A DNA stretch of 64,000 nucleotides from UBA7672 sp965279085 (GTDB lineage Bacteria; Pseudomonadota; Alphaproteobacteria; Caulobacterales; Hyphomonadaceae), in NCBI GenBank assembly GCA_965279085.1, contig OZ257149.1:496001-560000 (forward strand), in the 5' to 3' direction. Positions 9,163 through 17,933 of the stretch are shown in pieces. The position numbers and the translations under genes were made by a program. The notes under the pieces are model-generated. The model ran no database searches. It saw nothing but the letters and a program-made list of their open reading frames with translations, and was not told the origin of the DNA. Positions within the stretch are counted from its first letter, which is position 1. Each line of letters begins with the position of its first letter.

Positions 9163-10125
9163 ATGACCGAAGAACCGAAGCCTGCCGACAAGAAGAAGGT
9201 GAACCCGGTCGTCTTCGCGGGCCCTGCCGTTGCGATTTTCGCTGGTCTTGGCGCCGTCCTTATCTCCACAAGCAACAGCAACAAGGGCGCTGACGCTCCC
9301 GCCCAGCAGGTCGAGCAGCCCACCGGCGCCGATGACGTGCTCGCTCAGCCGGCGCAGTTCGGCCAGGCCGATCCGGCGACGCCAACACCGCCCACGCCGC
9401 CGGCCGAAACCAACACCGCCGTGTCTCCCGACGGCTCGGCCATCGCCTTCGCCGACGAAACCATCGACTTCAGCGCGGCCTTGCCGCCCAGCGGCGCGAA
9501 CGACCCGGTTCTCGCCGACATTCGCAAGGACGCGCAGAACTATCTCGCGCGGAAGAAGACCGAGGCCCGAACCGGCTTTGACGAGCTGAAAGCCCAGGGC
9601 GGCGGATCGCCGGTCGCTTTCCCGTGGGAAGTGATGATCAACTGGGAATACACGGCCAAGGCCGGCGACGTGGTGAGCCTTTTCGGCTCGTCCTACGAAT
9701 TCACCGGCGGCGCCCACGGCATGACGTTCTTCGATACGCATATCGCCCGCACGACTGGCGAGAAGCTGAACGTCAACGACATGATGCAGCGCGGCCTGTC
9801 GCCTGCATTCATCATCGCCGCCTGCGAAGCGCTTAAGATCCAAAAGCAAGAGAACATTGGATCAGCCACCATTTACGACGAACCCATCGTCTGCGCTGGC
9901 CCGAACAGCAACGTGAAAATCGAGGAAGCCAAGCTGGCCCTCGCGCCATCCGACCAACCCAACAAGTTCGGCGGCATCCACGTCTATTGGCAGGCCTACG
10001 CCGTCGGCGCCTACGCCGAAGGCTCCTACGAAGTCACCGTCCAGCAGGAAGTCTTCGCCGAAGACCTGAAGGCGGAATTCAAAGGCCTGTTCGGCGGCAA
10101 GGCGCCGCCGCTCAAGACGCCTTAG
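9163..10125 (+). CDS. Membrane-anchored DUF3298 (RsiV-like) domain protein
   Basis: A 320-residue protein of unproven function. It starts after GGGAGACGGAC, has a short basic cytoplasmic tail, one membrane segment at about residues 12-28 (VFAGPAVAIFAGLGAVL), a Pro/Thr/Ala-rich linker to about residue 90, and then a periplasmic domain. The stretch YEFTGGAHGMTFFDTH (about residues 183-198) is the hallmark of the DUF3298 family, also found in the anti-sigma factor RsiV, where it binds lysozyme. Whether this one senses lysozyme is speculation; no sigma factor gene is adjacent. It follows ubiA and its stop TAG overlaps the stop of the convergent tadA. Confidence 0.82.
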   Translation: MTEEPKPADKKKVNPVVFAGPAVAIFAGLGAVLISTSNSNKGADAPAQQVEQPTGADDVLAQPAQFGQADPATPTPPTPPAETNTAVSPDGSAIAFADETIDFSAALPPSGANDPVLADIRKDAQNYLARKKTEARTGFDELKAQGGGSPVAFPWEVMINWEYTAKAGDVVSLFGSSYEFTGGAHGMTFFDTHIARTTGEKLNVNDMMQRGLSPAFIIAACEALKIQKQENIGSATIYDEPIVCAGPNSNVKIEEAKLALAPSDQPNKFGGIHVYWQAYAVGAYAEGSYEVTVQQEVFAEDLKAEFKGLFGGKAPPLKTP

Positions 10126-10583
10126 CGCCGCGAGCGAAAGAAGGCCTTCAGCATCGCGGAGGATTCTTCCGCCAGCACCCCACTCTCGACTTGCGGGCGC
10201 GAGTGGCAGGTCGGCTGTTCGAAGAAGCGCGGGCCGTTGGCGACGGCCCCGCCCTTCTCGTCCGCCGCGCCGTAGACCACCCGCCCGATCCGCGCATGGC
10301 TGATCGCACCGGCGCACATCGCGCAGGGCTCAAGCGTCACATAGAGCGTCAGGCCGGTGAGCCGATAATTGCCCAGCTTGGCCGCGGCTGCACGCATCGC
10401 CAGAACCTCGGCATGGCCGGTCGGGTCATGCAACGCGATGGGCTGGTTGTGCGCCTCGGCGATTACCTCGCGCGTCGCGGGGTCGACGACGACGGCGCCG
10501 ATCGGCGCCTCGCCTGCGTCGGCGGCCGCCTGCGCGAGCGATATCGCCCGGCGCATCATCCCAAGGTCGAAATCGTCGGCCAT
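10122..10583 (-). CDS. tadA: tRNA-specific adenosine deaminase
   Basis: Converts A34 to inosine in the anticodon of tRNA-Arg(ACG), which is essential for decoding. The zinc-dependent cytidine/deoxycytidylate deaminase fold is shown by GHAEVLAMRAA (His ligand and catalytic Glu) and TLEPCAMCAGAI (two Cys ligands). From the ATG at 10583 (MADDFDLGMMRRA) the protein has 153 residues, the usual size; an in-frame upstream ATG at 10598 would add only five residues. It is divergent from rsmD, with 44 nt between the starts, and converges on the DUF3298 gene with a 3-nt overlap of the stop codons. Confidence 0.93.
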   Translation of the reverse strand: MADDFDLGMMRRAISLAQAAADAGEAPIGAVVVDPATREVIAEAHNQPIALHDPTGHAEVLAMRAAAAKLGNYRLTGLTLYVTLEPCAMCAGAISHARIGRVVYGAADEKGGAVANGPRFFEQPTCHSRPQVESGVLAEESSAMLKAFFRSRR

Positions 10584-10627
10584 GCCGCCCCATAGCATTT
10601 CGGCGGCGGGATGCTAGATCGACGCCC

Positions 10628-11194
10628 ATGCGCATCGTCGGCGGCACACTCAAGGGGCGAACCATCCGCACGCCGGACAGCCGCGACACGCGCCCGACGT
10701 CCGACCGCGCCCGCGAAAGCATCTTCAACATTCTTGCCCACGCCGACTGGGCCCCGCCGCTGGACGGTGCGCGCGTGATCGACACCTTCGCCGGCTCGGG
10801 CGCGCTGGGCTTCGAGGCCATGTCGCGGGGTGGCGCCTTCTGTCTGTTCGTCGAGACCGAGGCCACCGCCCGAGGCTGCATCCGCGACAATGTCGAGGCC
10901 TTCCAGCTGTTCGGGAACACCCGCCTCCACCGCCGCTCGGCCATCGATCTGGGCGCCAAGCCTGCCGGCCTCGGCGCGCCGTTCGACCTCGTCTTCATGG
11001 ATCCGCCCTACGCGCATGGTCTCGTCCCGCCCGCGCTGGCGCAACTCCTGAGCGGCCAGTGGATCACACCAGACGCGCTGGTCGTGGCTGAGACCGGCTC
11101 GAACGAACCCGCCCCCGAAACGCCCGGCTGGACGCTCCTCGACGAACGCACCTACGGCGCCGCGCGGGTCTCGTTCCTGCGCGCCAGCGGCTGA
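10628..11194 (+). CDS. rsmD: 16S rRNA (guanine966-N2)-methyltransferase
   Basis: Methylates G966 of 16S rRNA. The 188-residue protein begins MRIVGGTLKGRTIRTP and continues with RPTSDRARESIFNIL, both typical of RsmD. The SAM-binding motif VIDTFAGSGALGFEAMSRG lies at about residue 46 and the catalytic DPPY motif (FMDPPYAHGL) at about 125. The last 43 nt overlap the 3' end of the convergent CPBP protease gene. Confidence 0.95.
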   Translation: MRIVGGTLKGRTIRTPDSRDTRPTSDRARESIFNILAHADWAPPLDGARVIDTFAGSGALGFEAMSRGGAFCLFVETEATARGCIRDNVEAFQLFGNTRLHRRSAIDLGAKPAGLGAPFDLVFMDPPYAHGLVPPALAQLLSGQWITPDALVVAETGSNEPAPETPGWTLLDERTYGAARVSFLRASG

Positions 11195-12114
11195 CCCTTT
11201 GGCAGCGGCGCCCAAGGCGACAACACGAACGCCAGCAGCACGCCGATGAGAAGCAACTCAGCCGAAGCTCCAGCCATCAGCTGATCCTGCGACCACACAA
11301 ACAGCGCCAGCGATGACGGCCCGGTATCGCCGCCCGCAATCGTCAGCGCCCCGATATTGTTGATGAAGTGAAACCCGATCGCGGCCGCGATGCTTCCCGT
11401 CCGCCAGACCATCGCCGTCATCACCAGCCCCATCACCGTCGCGATCGCGATATAGTAGATCGTGTAGACCTGACTGCCCGGCGCATTCGCCGCGTGCATG
11501 AAGCCGAACAGCACCGACGGGATGAGACCCCATACAATCGGATGCCGGAACCTCGCCGCCAACTGCTGCGGCAGGTAGCCACGGAACATCAACTCCTCGC
11601 TCGCAGCCTGCGCGAACACGACGATGGCAATCGGCGCCAGCATCATCACCCACGTCCCGATCTCCAGCTCCGATCTCCGTGGCATATGCCCTGAAGCAAC
11701 ACTCACGGTGACGCTGACCGCCAGATAGCCGGCCGCAATCGCGCACCCGATCCCGAACTGCCCTAGGCTGAACCGCCGGTTCCACGCGATCACCGAACTC
11801 AGCGGCCGCTTGTGAACAAGCCGCACCGCCGCCCAGACGCCAAACGCAAATCCCCAGATCGTCGCCAGCGCCATCAGCAGCACAATCACCGTCTGTTGAT
11901 AGGTCAACGCCGCCTCGGACAAGCCAAACATCGACTGGAAGGCATCCGGCGTGATCAATCCGCTCGCGATGGCACCGAACATCAGCGCCATCGTCCACAC
12001 GAACCACACCACCACGGCGACAAACGCGCCGAGAAGCGTTCGCCACAGCTGTTCGCGCGGCGGCGCAGCATCGACCCACTGCTGAAACGGATGCTGTTCC
12101 GGGGCTTCGCTCAC
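11152..12114 (-). CDS. CPBP-family intramembrane glutamic protease
   Basis: Polytopic inner-membrane protein with the three CPBP (Abi/CAAX-processing-like) motifs: EELMFRGYLPQQL with the catalytic Glu pair and Arg, FGFMHAANAPG with the first His, and HFINNIGAL with the second His and Asn. About seven to eight hydrophobic segments are seen. The GTG at 12114 (MSEAPEQHPFQQW when read as Met) is chosen because it lies 10 nt past the stop of the upstream quinone oxidoreductase; the frame stays open upstream only as antisense-like Arg-rich sequence. The real substrate is unknown; bacterial relatives have been linked to bacteriocin immunity or protein processing. It probably forms an operon with the oxidoreductase gene. 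Confidence 0.85.
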   Translation of the reverse strand: MSEAPEQHPFQQWVDAAPPREQLWRTLLGAFVAVVVWFVWTMALMFGAIASGLITPDAFQSMFGLSEAALTYQQTVIVLLMALATIWGFAFGVWAAVRLVHKRPLSSVIAWNRRFSLGQFGIGCAIAAGYLAVSVTVSVASGHMPRRSELEIGTWVMMLAPIAIVVFAQAASEELMFRGYLPQQLAARFRHPIVWGLIPSVLFGFMHAANAPGSQVYTIYYIAIATVMGLVMTAMVWRTGSIAAAIGFHFINNIGALTIAGGDTGPSSLALFVWSQDQLMAGASAELLLIGVLLAFVLSPWAPLPKGQPLARRNETRAAP

Positions 12115-12124
12115 GGCAGCTGAC

Positions 12125-13099
12125 CTATGGCAGAAGGATGGTGGCGCCGCTGGTCTTCCGACCCTCCAGCGCCCGGTGCGCCTCGGCCGCATCCTTCAGC
12201 GCGAAGCGCTGGCGCACATCCGCCTTCACCGCGCCGGACCGCATCGCGCCCCACAGCGCCGCCGACCCACGCTCAAGGTCCGCACGATGATGCGTGAAGT
12301 GGAACAGCCCCGGCCGCGTCATGATCAGCGAGCCGCCCTGGTTGAGCCGCGCCGGCGCGATCGGATCGGCGGGGCCTGACGCATTGCCATAGGTGATGAA
12401 CCAGCCGCGCGGCGCCAGCGACTTCAGGCTCGGCTCGGCCGACGTCTTGCCGACGCTGTCATAGACAACCGGTACGCCCTTCCCACCATTCAGCTCTTTC
12501 ACACGTGCGGCGACGTCTTCGTTCGCCAGCACGGTTTCCCAGCAGCCATACTCCCGCGCCAGATTCGCCTTCTCGGGCGTGGACACCACGCCTATCACCC
12601 GCGCGCCCAGCGCATTGGCCCACGGCACGAGGATCGACCCCACGCCCCCGGCCGCCGCCCATACCAGAATGGTTTCTCCCGGATTGAGCCGCCTGATCTC
12701 GAAGATCAGCATCCAGACGGTGAGGCCCTTGAGGAACACCGCCGCAGCATCCTCGTCCTTCACGAAGTCGGGGATGCGCACCATCTTCTCGGCTGGCGCA
12801 TTGCGATGCGTCGCATAACCGCCCTGCAGGCCGTTGTAGACCACGCGGTCGCCCACCTTCAGGCCCGCAACACCCTCGCCCAGCGCCTCGATCACGCCAG
12901 CGGCTTCCTCGCCCAGACCGGCCGGCGTCGGTCCCGCGTAAAGGCCCGTCCGCTTGTAGATATCGATGAAATTCACCCCGATGGCCGTTTGCCGCAGCCG
13001 CACCTGCCCGGGACCCGGCGCTTCGAGTTCCGCCTTCTCGAACTTCAATTCCTCCGGTCCGCCGTGTTTGTGGATGCGGATGACGTCTGCTGTGGACAT
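12125..13099 (-). CDS. NADPH:quinone oxidoreductase, zinc-independent MDR family
   Basis: A 324-residue medium-chain dehydrogenase/reductase of the quinone oxidoreductase (Qor) type, which reduces quinones or other electrophiles with NADPH. Visible are the N-terminal GroES-like fold (VRLRQTAIGVNFIDIYKRTG), the Rossmann motif AAAGGVGSILVPWANALGA near residue 147, and the C-terminal IMTRPGLFHFTHHR region found in Qor. The cysteine and histidine ligands of zinc alcohol dehydrogenases are absent. The start ATG at 13099 is preceded by GAGGCTCCC; a longer frame to 13270 overlaps rnhB and is rejected. Divergent from rnhB. Confidence 0.9.
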   Translation of the reverse strand: MSTADVIRIHKHGGPEELKFEKAELEAPGPGQVRLRQTAIGVNFIDIYKRTGLYAGPTPAGLGEEAAGVIEALGEGVAGLKVGDRVVYNGLQGGYATHRNAPAEKMVRIPDFVKDEDAAAVFLKGLTVWMLIFEIRRLNPGETILVWAAAGGVGSILVPWANALGARVIGVVSTPEKANLAREYGCWETVLANEDVAARVKELNGGKGVPVVYDSVGKTSAEPSLKSLAPRGWFITYGNASGPADPIAPARLNQGGSLIMTRPGLFHFTHHRADLERGSAALWGAMRSGAVKADVRQRFALKDAAEAHRALEGRKTSGATILLP

Positions 13100-13151
13100 G
13101 GGAGCCTCGTCAGGTTGCCGGAGGGCGTCAGACTCATGTCTAACCCCTTCC

Positions 13152-13748
13152 ATGGACTTGTTCGAGCCAGAGCACGTTGAGATTGTCTGCGGTATCGATG
13201 AAGCTGGCCGCGGCCCGCTGGCCGGTCCGGTCTGCGCCGCTGCCGTGGTCCTCGATCCGAAGCGCCCCATTCAGGGCCTCAACGACTCCAAGCAGCTCAC
13301 CGAAAAACGCCGCAACGCTTTGGCGCCCCTGATCCGCGCCAACGCCCTTGCCTGGGCCGTCGGCTGGGCCAGCGTCGAGGAGATCGACGAGATCAACATC
13401 CGGCAAGCCAACTTCCGCGCCATGCAGCGCGCCTTCGCCGGCCTCGGGATCAAACCGACCCACGCCCTTGTCGATGGCAACGACCCGCCGCCCATCTCCT
13501 GCAAGATCACCTGCATCATCGGCGGCGACGCGTTGGAGGCCTGCATCTCAGCCGCCTCCATCCTCGCAAAGACAGCACGCGACGCTCGCATGGTGGAGCT
13601 CTGCGCGCAGTATCCGGGCTACGGCTTCTCCCAGCACAAGGGCTATGGCTCGGCAGCACACCTTGAGGCGCTCGAGCGCCTCGGCCCAAGCCCCGCGCAC
13701 CGCCGCACTTTCGCGCCAGTGCGGGCGCTGCTGGAAGGCGCGGCCTAG
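13152..13748 (+). CDS. rnhB: Ribonuclease HII
   Basis: Cleaves the RNA strand of RNA-DNA hybrids and removes misincorporated ribonucleotides. The 198-residue length is standard. Catalytic residues lie in GIDEAGRGPLAGPV (Asp-Glu, about residues 15-17), in ALVDGNDPPP (Asp) and in AASILAKTARDARM. No clear Shine-Dalgarno sequence precedes the ATG at 13152, and the frame is open further upstream to 12966, but that upstream part lies antisense to the oxidoreductase and the homology starts only here. The stop overlaps the mutL stop within CTAG (13745-13748). Confidence 0.95.
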   Translation: MDLFEPEHVEIVCGIDEAGRGPLAGPVCAAAVVLDPKRPIQGLNDSKQLTEKRRNALAPLIRANALAWAVGWASVEEIDEINIRQANFRAMQRAFAGLGIKPTHALVDGNDPPPISCKITCIIGGDALEACISAASILAKTARDARMVELCAQYPGYGFSQHKGYGSAAHLEALERLGPSPAHRRTFAPVRALLEGAA

Positions 13749-15613
13749 CGCCGCCCGAACAGCTTCTCGATATCCGCCAGCTTCAGCTCGACATAGGTCG
13801 GCCGGCCGTGATTGCACTGGCCCGAATGCGGCGTCACTTCCATCTGGCGGAGCAGAGCGTTCATTTCGTCCGCCGTCAGCCGCCGCCCCGCGCGCACCGA
13901 GCCACGGCAGGCCATGTTGCCCATCACCTCTTCCATGCGCTCCTTGAGCGCGAGACCGGCTTCGTACTCAGCGAAATCGTCCGCGAGGTCGCGGATCAGG
14001 CCCTTCACATCCATCTCGCCGAAGATCGCCGGCGTCGCGCAAACCGCCACGGCCCCGCGTCCAAACGGCTCGACCTCAAGGCCCATGTCCAAAAGCTCGC
14101 CCGCGCGCTCCAGCACCCGCAGCGCCTCTTCCTCCGACAGCTCGACAATCTCCGGGATCAGCAGCGCCTGACGACGCACACCTTCGCCGGCCATCTGGGC
14201 CTTCATGCGCTCATAGACCAGCCGCTCGTGCGCCGCGTGCTGGTCGACGATCACCATGCCGTCCGCCGTTTGCGCGATGATGTAGGTCTCATGCACCTGC
14301 GCCCGCGCGACACCCAGCGGCGGCGTGTCCCCGCGAGGTTCCGGCGTGGGCTCCACCCGCGCGGACGGCGCGCCGTTGAAAGCCTCGAACGCCATCGGCC
14401 TGTTGTCCGACATCGCCGGATACGGATCGGCATAGCCCACGTCATCCGTCACAGGCCTCGCCGGCGTCCACCCCGGCCTGCCCGTGGTCCACGGCAGCGA
14501 CGGTGCGACATGGCTGGTCGCGGCGCCTAGCGCCGCGCCCGCGACAGTTGTACTCGCCCGATGCCCCGCGGCCGCCAGCGCATGGCGTAGCGCCCCGATC
14601 ATCAGCCCGCGAATGTTGGCCGCATCGCGGAATCGCACTTCCGTCTTCGCCGGGTGAACGTTCACATCCACCTGCAGCGGATCGAGGTCGACGAACAGAA
14701 CCGCCATCGGATGCCGGTCGCGTGCGAGGAAGTCCTGATAGGCCGCGCGGATCACACCCACGAGCAGCCGGTCCTTCACCGGCCTGCCGTTGACGAACAG
14801 GTACTGGTGCTGCGCCGATCCGCGATTGAACGTCGGCAACCCGGCAAAGCCGGATACCCGAACGCCCTCGCGCTCCGCATCGATCTCGACCGCGTTCTCC
14901 CGGAACTCTTTTCCTAGAACGGCACCCAGCCGTTTCAGCCGCGCTTCATCGCCCCGCTCGGCCGTCAGCTTGATGATCGCCCGCTCTTCCGTCTCCAGAT
15001 GAAACGCTACATCGGGCCGAGCCAGCGCCAGCCTGCGCACGGTGTCGGCGATGGCTTGCGCCTCCGCCCGCTCGGTCTTCATGAACTTCAGCCGCGCCGG
15101 CGTCGCATAGAAAAGGTCGCGCACATCCACGCGCGTGCCATTGCTCGTCAGCCCGCTCCACGCCGCCGGCTTGGGCCCGTCGATCCGCCCGGCATCGACG
15201 CCGATCTCGAACGCGCCGTCCGATCCCCTCGCCCGGCTCAGGATCGCCAGCCGCGACACCGATCCGATCGACGGCAACGCCTCGCCCCGGAAGCCCATCG
15301 TATGGATGTCCAGCAGATCGACATGGCCATCATCATCCGCCGTCAGCTTCGATGTCGCGTGCCGCTCGATCGCCAACGGCAGCTCGTCGCTGCTCATGCC
15401 ATGGCCGTCGTCCTCGACCATAAGGCGCGTCAGCCCGCCGCCCTCGATGCGTACGCGGATCGCCCGCGCGCCGGCATCGAGCGCATTCTCCATCAGCTCC
15501 TTGGCCGCCGCCGCGGGACGCTCCACGACTTCGCCGGCCGCAATGCGGTTCACCACATCCGGCGGCAGCCGGCGGATTTTTCCGCTTGGGGTTTTCAGGG
15601 CTGATTCGGCCAT
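13745..15613 (-). CDS. mutL: DNA mismatch repair protein MutL
   Basis: Links mismatch recognition by MutS to strand removal. The 622-residue protein has the GHKL ATPase domain (NRIAAGEVVERPAAAAKELM, DDGHGMSSDEL, HATSKL, GFRGEALPSI), a variable linker at about residues 340-430, and a C-terminal dimerisation and endonuclease domain. The endonuclease motif DQHA-x2-E-x4-E is present (DQHAAHERLVYE) and the C terminus has CNHGRPT, close to the family's CPHGRP. That means a nicking-type MutL as in most bacteria without MutH, unlike E. coli. It converges on rnhB. Confidence 0.96.
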   Translation of the reverse strand: MAESALKTPSGKIRRLPPDVVNRIAAGEVVERPAAAAKELMENALDAGARAIRVRIEGGGLTRLMVEDDGHGMSSDELPLAIERHATSKLTADDDGHVDLLDIHTMGFRGEALPSIGSVSRLAILSRARGSDGAFEIGVDAGRIDGPKPAAWSGLTSNGTRVDVRDLFYATPARLKFMKTERAEAQAIADTVRRLALARPDVAFHLETEERAIIKLTAERGDEARLKRLGAVLGKEFRENAVEIDAEREGVRVSGFAGLPTFNRGSAQHQYLFVNGRPVKDRLLVGVIRAAYQDFLARDRHPMAVLFVDLDPLQVDVNVHPAKTEVRFRDAANIRGLMIGALRHALAAAGHRASTTVAGAALGAATSHVAPSLPWTTGRPGWTPARPVTDDVGYADPYPAMSDNRPMAFEAFNGAPSARVEPTPEPRGDTPPLGVARAQVHETYIIAQTADGMVIVDQHAAHERLVYERMKAQMAGEGVRRQALLIPEIVELSEEEALRVLERAGELLDMGLEVEPFGRGAVAVCATPAIFGEMDVKGLIRDLADDFAEYEAGLALKERMEEVMGNMACRGSVRAGRRLTADEMNALLRQMEVTPHSGQCNHGRPTYVELKLADIEKLFGRR

Positions 15614-15770
15614 CGGGCGACCCTAAACCCGCATGCCCGCGCCGCCCAAGCTGGAAAGGCGGCATCCATGTCGCGCCCCTGTGGGCAACTCAGATCATTG
15701 CCCCACGGCCTCGGCGCTACTAGCGTCCGCGCAACAAAAGCGGCCTTGGCCGTTCGGGGAGAGGACAATC

Positions 15771-17930
15771 ATGCGCAATCGGCTCATGACGCTTTGCGTT
15801 GGCGCAGCGATCCTGCTGTCAGCCTGTGGCGAAAGCGGCCCGCGTACGGCGGACGCTGCCGAGATCAGCAATATCGGCGCGGCGGCCGTGAACGCCGACC
15901 GCCTGCTCAATGCCGATAAGGAGCCCGGCTCATGGCTCTCCGCCGCCCGCGCCTATGACGAGCAGCGCTTCAGCCCGCTCGACCAGATCAATGACTCGAA
16001 CGTCAAAGCCCTCGGCCTCGCCTGGTACGCCGACATCGACACGGAGCGCGGTCAGGAATCCACGCCCATCGTCGTCGATGGCGTGATGTACCTCACCACC
16101 GCGTGGTCGATGGTGAAGGCCTACGACATCCGGTCCGGCGCGAAGCTGTGGGAATACGACCCCGACGTCCTGAAGAACAAGGCGGCTGATGCTTGTTGCG
16201 ACGTGGTCAACCGCGGTGTCGCTGCGTGGAACGGCAAGATCTATGTCGGCGCGCTCGATGGCCGCCTCATCGCGCTCGACGCCAAGACCGGCAAGGTCGT
16301 GTGGGAGAAGCAGACGACCGATATCAATCTGCCCTACACGATCACAGGCGTTCCGAGAATCATCAAGGGCAAAGTCATCATCGGCAATGGCGGCGCCGAG
16401 TATCGCGTGCGTGGCTATGTCACCGCGTATGATGCAGAGACCGGGGAGCAACTCTGGCGCTGGTTCTCCGTGCCCGGCGATCCGTTGAAGCCCTACGAGC
16501 AGCCCGAACTCGCCGAAGCCGCCAAGACGTGGAACGGCGACTTCTACTGGAAGATCGGCGGCGGCGGCACCGTGTGGGACGGCATGGCCTACGACGCCGA
16601 TCTCGACACGATCTATGTCGGCACCGGCAACGGCAATCCGTGGAACCAGGGCATCCGCTCGCCAGGCGGCGGCGACAATCTCTATCTGTCCTCGATCGTC
16701 GCGCTCGATCCCAACACGGGCACGTACAAGTGGCACTATCAGACCACTCCGGGAGAGACGTGGGACTACACCGCTACGCAGCCGATCATGCTTGCCGACC
16801 TCAACTATCCGGAAGGCAAGCGACGCGTCGTCATGCAGGCACCGAAGAATGGCTTCTTCTACGTACTCGACGCGAAGGACGGGAAACTCCTCTCCGCCGA
16901 GAAGTTCGCCCCGCTCACCTGGGCCACCCACGTCGACATGACGACGGGACGTCCGGTCGAAGTCCCCGAAGCCCGCTACGAGATCACCGGCAAGCCCGTG
17001 CTGGTCTCTCCCGGCGCACTCGGCATGCACAACTGGCATCCGATGGCCTTCAGCCCGGAGACAGGCCTCGTCTACATCCCCGTCCAGATCGCCGTCGCGC
17101 CCTATGCCGGCCCGAAGGAATTCAAGATCAACCTCGAAGGCACCAACACCGGCACCGACTTCGCCGGCGGCCAGGCTCTCTGCCAGGCGCCCGGCGCGAA
17201 GTGCGGCAACCTCGAAACCTACATCCTCGCCTGGGATCCGGTGAAGGGTAAGGAAGTCTGGCGCATCAGGAACGATATCTACGGCTCGTCTGGCATCCTC
17301 GCCACGTCCGGTAACCTGATCTTCTCCGGCAATCACAAGGGCGAGTTCAACGCCTACAACGCCGCCACCGGCGAGAAGCTCTGGACCGCGCCGACGCAGG
17401 CCCGTGTCGTCGCCGCTCCCTCCACATTCATGGTCGAGGGCAAGCAACAGATCGCCATCCTTGTCGGCGCGCGCGGCCTGCCAGACGGCCAGGAGCGCAC
17501 CAACGCCCTCAGCGCCAACAACTCCCGGCTGCTGGTGTTCCGCGCAGGCGCGGGCGCCTCGCTGCCCGCCGAGATGCCCGCCGTCGACGCCGGCAAGCTG
17601 GGCGTACGCATCGACCCGCCCCTGCTCACCGCCTCGAACGAAACGGTATTCGCGGGCGAGCAAGCATACGCCGCAAACTGCGCCATCTGCCACGGACCCA
17701 ACGCCGTCCCCGGCGCCGGCTCCACCGCGCCGGACCTTCGCTATTCCGGCCTGCTCCCGATCCGGGGCGGCTGGAACCCCACCGTCCGCGACGGCGAGCG
17801 CGCCACACGCGGCATGCCCGGCTTTGGTGCAACGCTGACGCTCGAAACCACCGACGCGGTACTCGCCTACGTCATCAAGCGTGCGAACGACGAGAAGGCC
17901 GCCCAACAGGCCGCGGCAAAATCCAACTAG
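15771..17930 (+). CDS. PQQ-dependent dehydrogenase with C-terminal cytochrome c, predicted lipoprotein
   Basis: A quinohaemoprotein alcohol-dehydrogenase-like enzyme that oxidises an alcohol or similar substrate in the periplasm. The start at 15771 follows GGGGAGAGGA. Residues 1-19 form a lipoprotein signal (lipobox LSAC, Cys19) with Gly at +2, which would favour the outer membrane. The eight-bladed propeller (about residues 60-600) contains the vicinal cysteines ADACCDV, repeated tryptophan-docking blades, WDYTATQP around the expected catalytic Asp, and GMHNWHPMAFSP. A haem-binding CAICH motif follows near residue 635 in a cytochrome c domain. The 719-residue size fits type II enzymes. Lipid anchoring is unusual, since characterised relatives are mostly soluble. 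The substrate is not determinable, and no PQQ synthesis genes are nearby. Confidence 0.9.
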   Translation: MRNRLMTLCVGAAILLSACGESGPRTADAAEISNIGAAAVNADRLLNADKEPGSWLSAARAYDEQRFSPLDQINDSNVKALGLAWYADIDTERGQESTPIVVDGVMYLTTAWSMVKAYDIRSGAKLWEYDPDVLKNKAADACCDVVNRGVAAWNGKIYVGALDGRLIALDAKTGKVVWEKQTTDINLPYTITGVPRIIKGKVIIGNGGAEYRVRGYVTAYDAETGEQLWRWFSVPGDPLKPYEQPELAEAAKTWNGDFYWKIGGGGTVWDGMAYDADLDTIYVGTGNGNPWNQGIRSPGGGDNLYLSSIVALDPNTGTYKWHYQTTPGETWDYTATQPIMLADLNYPEGKRRVVMQAPKNGFFYVLDAKDGKLLSAEKFAPLTWATHVDMTTGRPVEVPEARYEITGKPVLVSPGALGMHNWHPMAFSPETGLVYIPVQIAVAPYAGPKEFKINLEGTNTGTDFAGGQALCQAPGAKCGNLETYILAWDPVKGKEVWRIRNDIYGSSGILATSGNLIFSGNHKGEFNAYNAATGEKLWTAPTQARVVAAPSTFMVEGKQQIAILVGARGLPDGQERTNALSANNSRLLVFRAGAGASLPAEMPAVDAGKLGVRIDPPLLTASNETVFAGEQAYAANCAICHGPNAVPGAGSTAPDLRYSGLLPIRGGWNPTVRDGERATRGMPGFGATLTLETTDAVLAYVIKRANDEKAAQQAAAKSN

Positions 17931-17933
17931 CCG

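Noticed and set aside
15930..17906. 658-codon frame opposite the PQQ dehydrogenase
   Set aside because: Antisense shadow; the plus strand carries all dehydrogenase and haem motifs.
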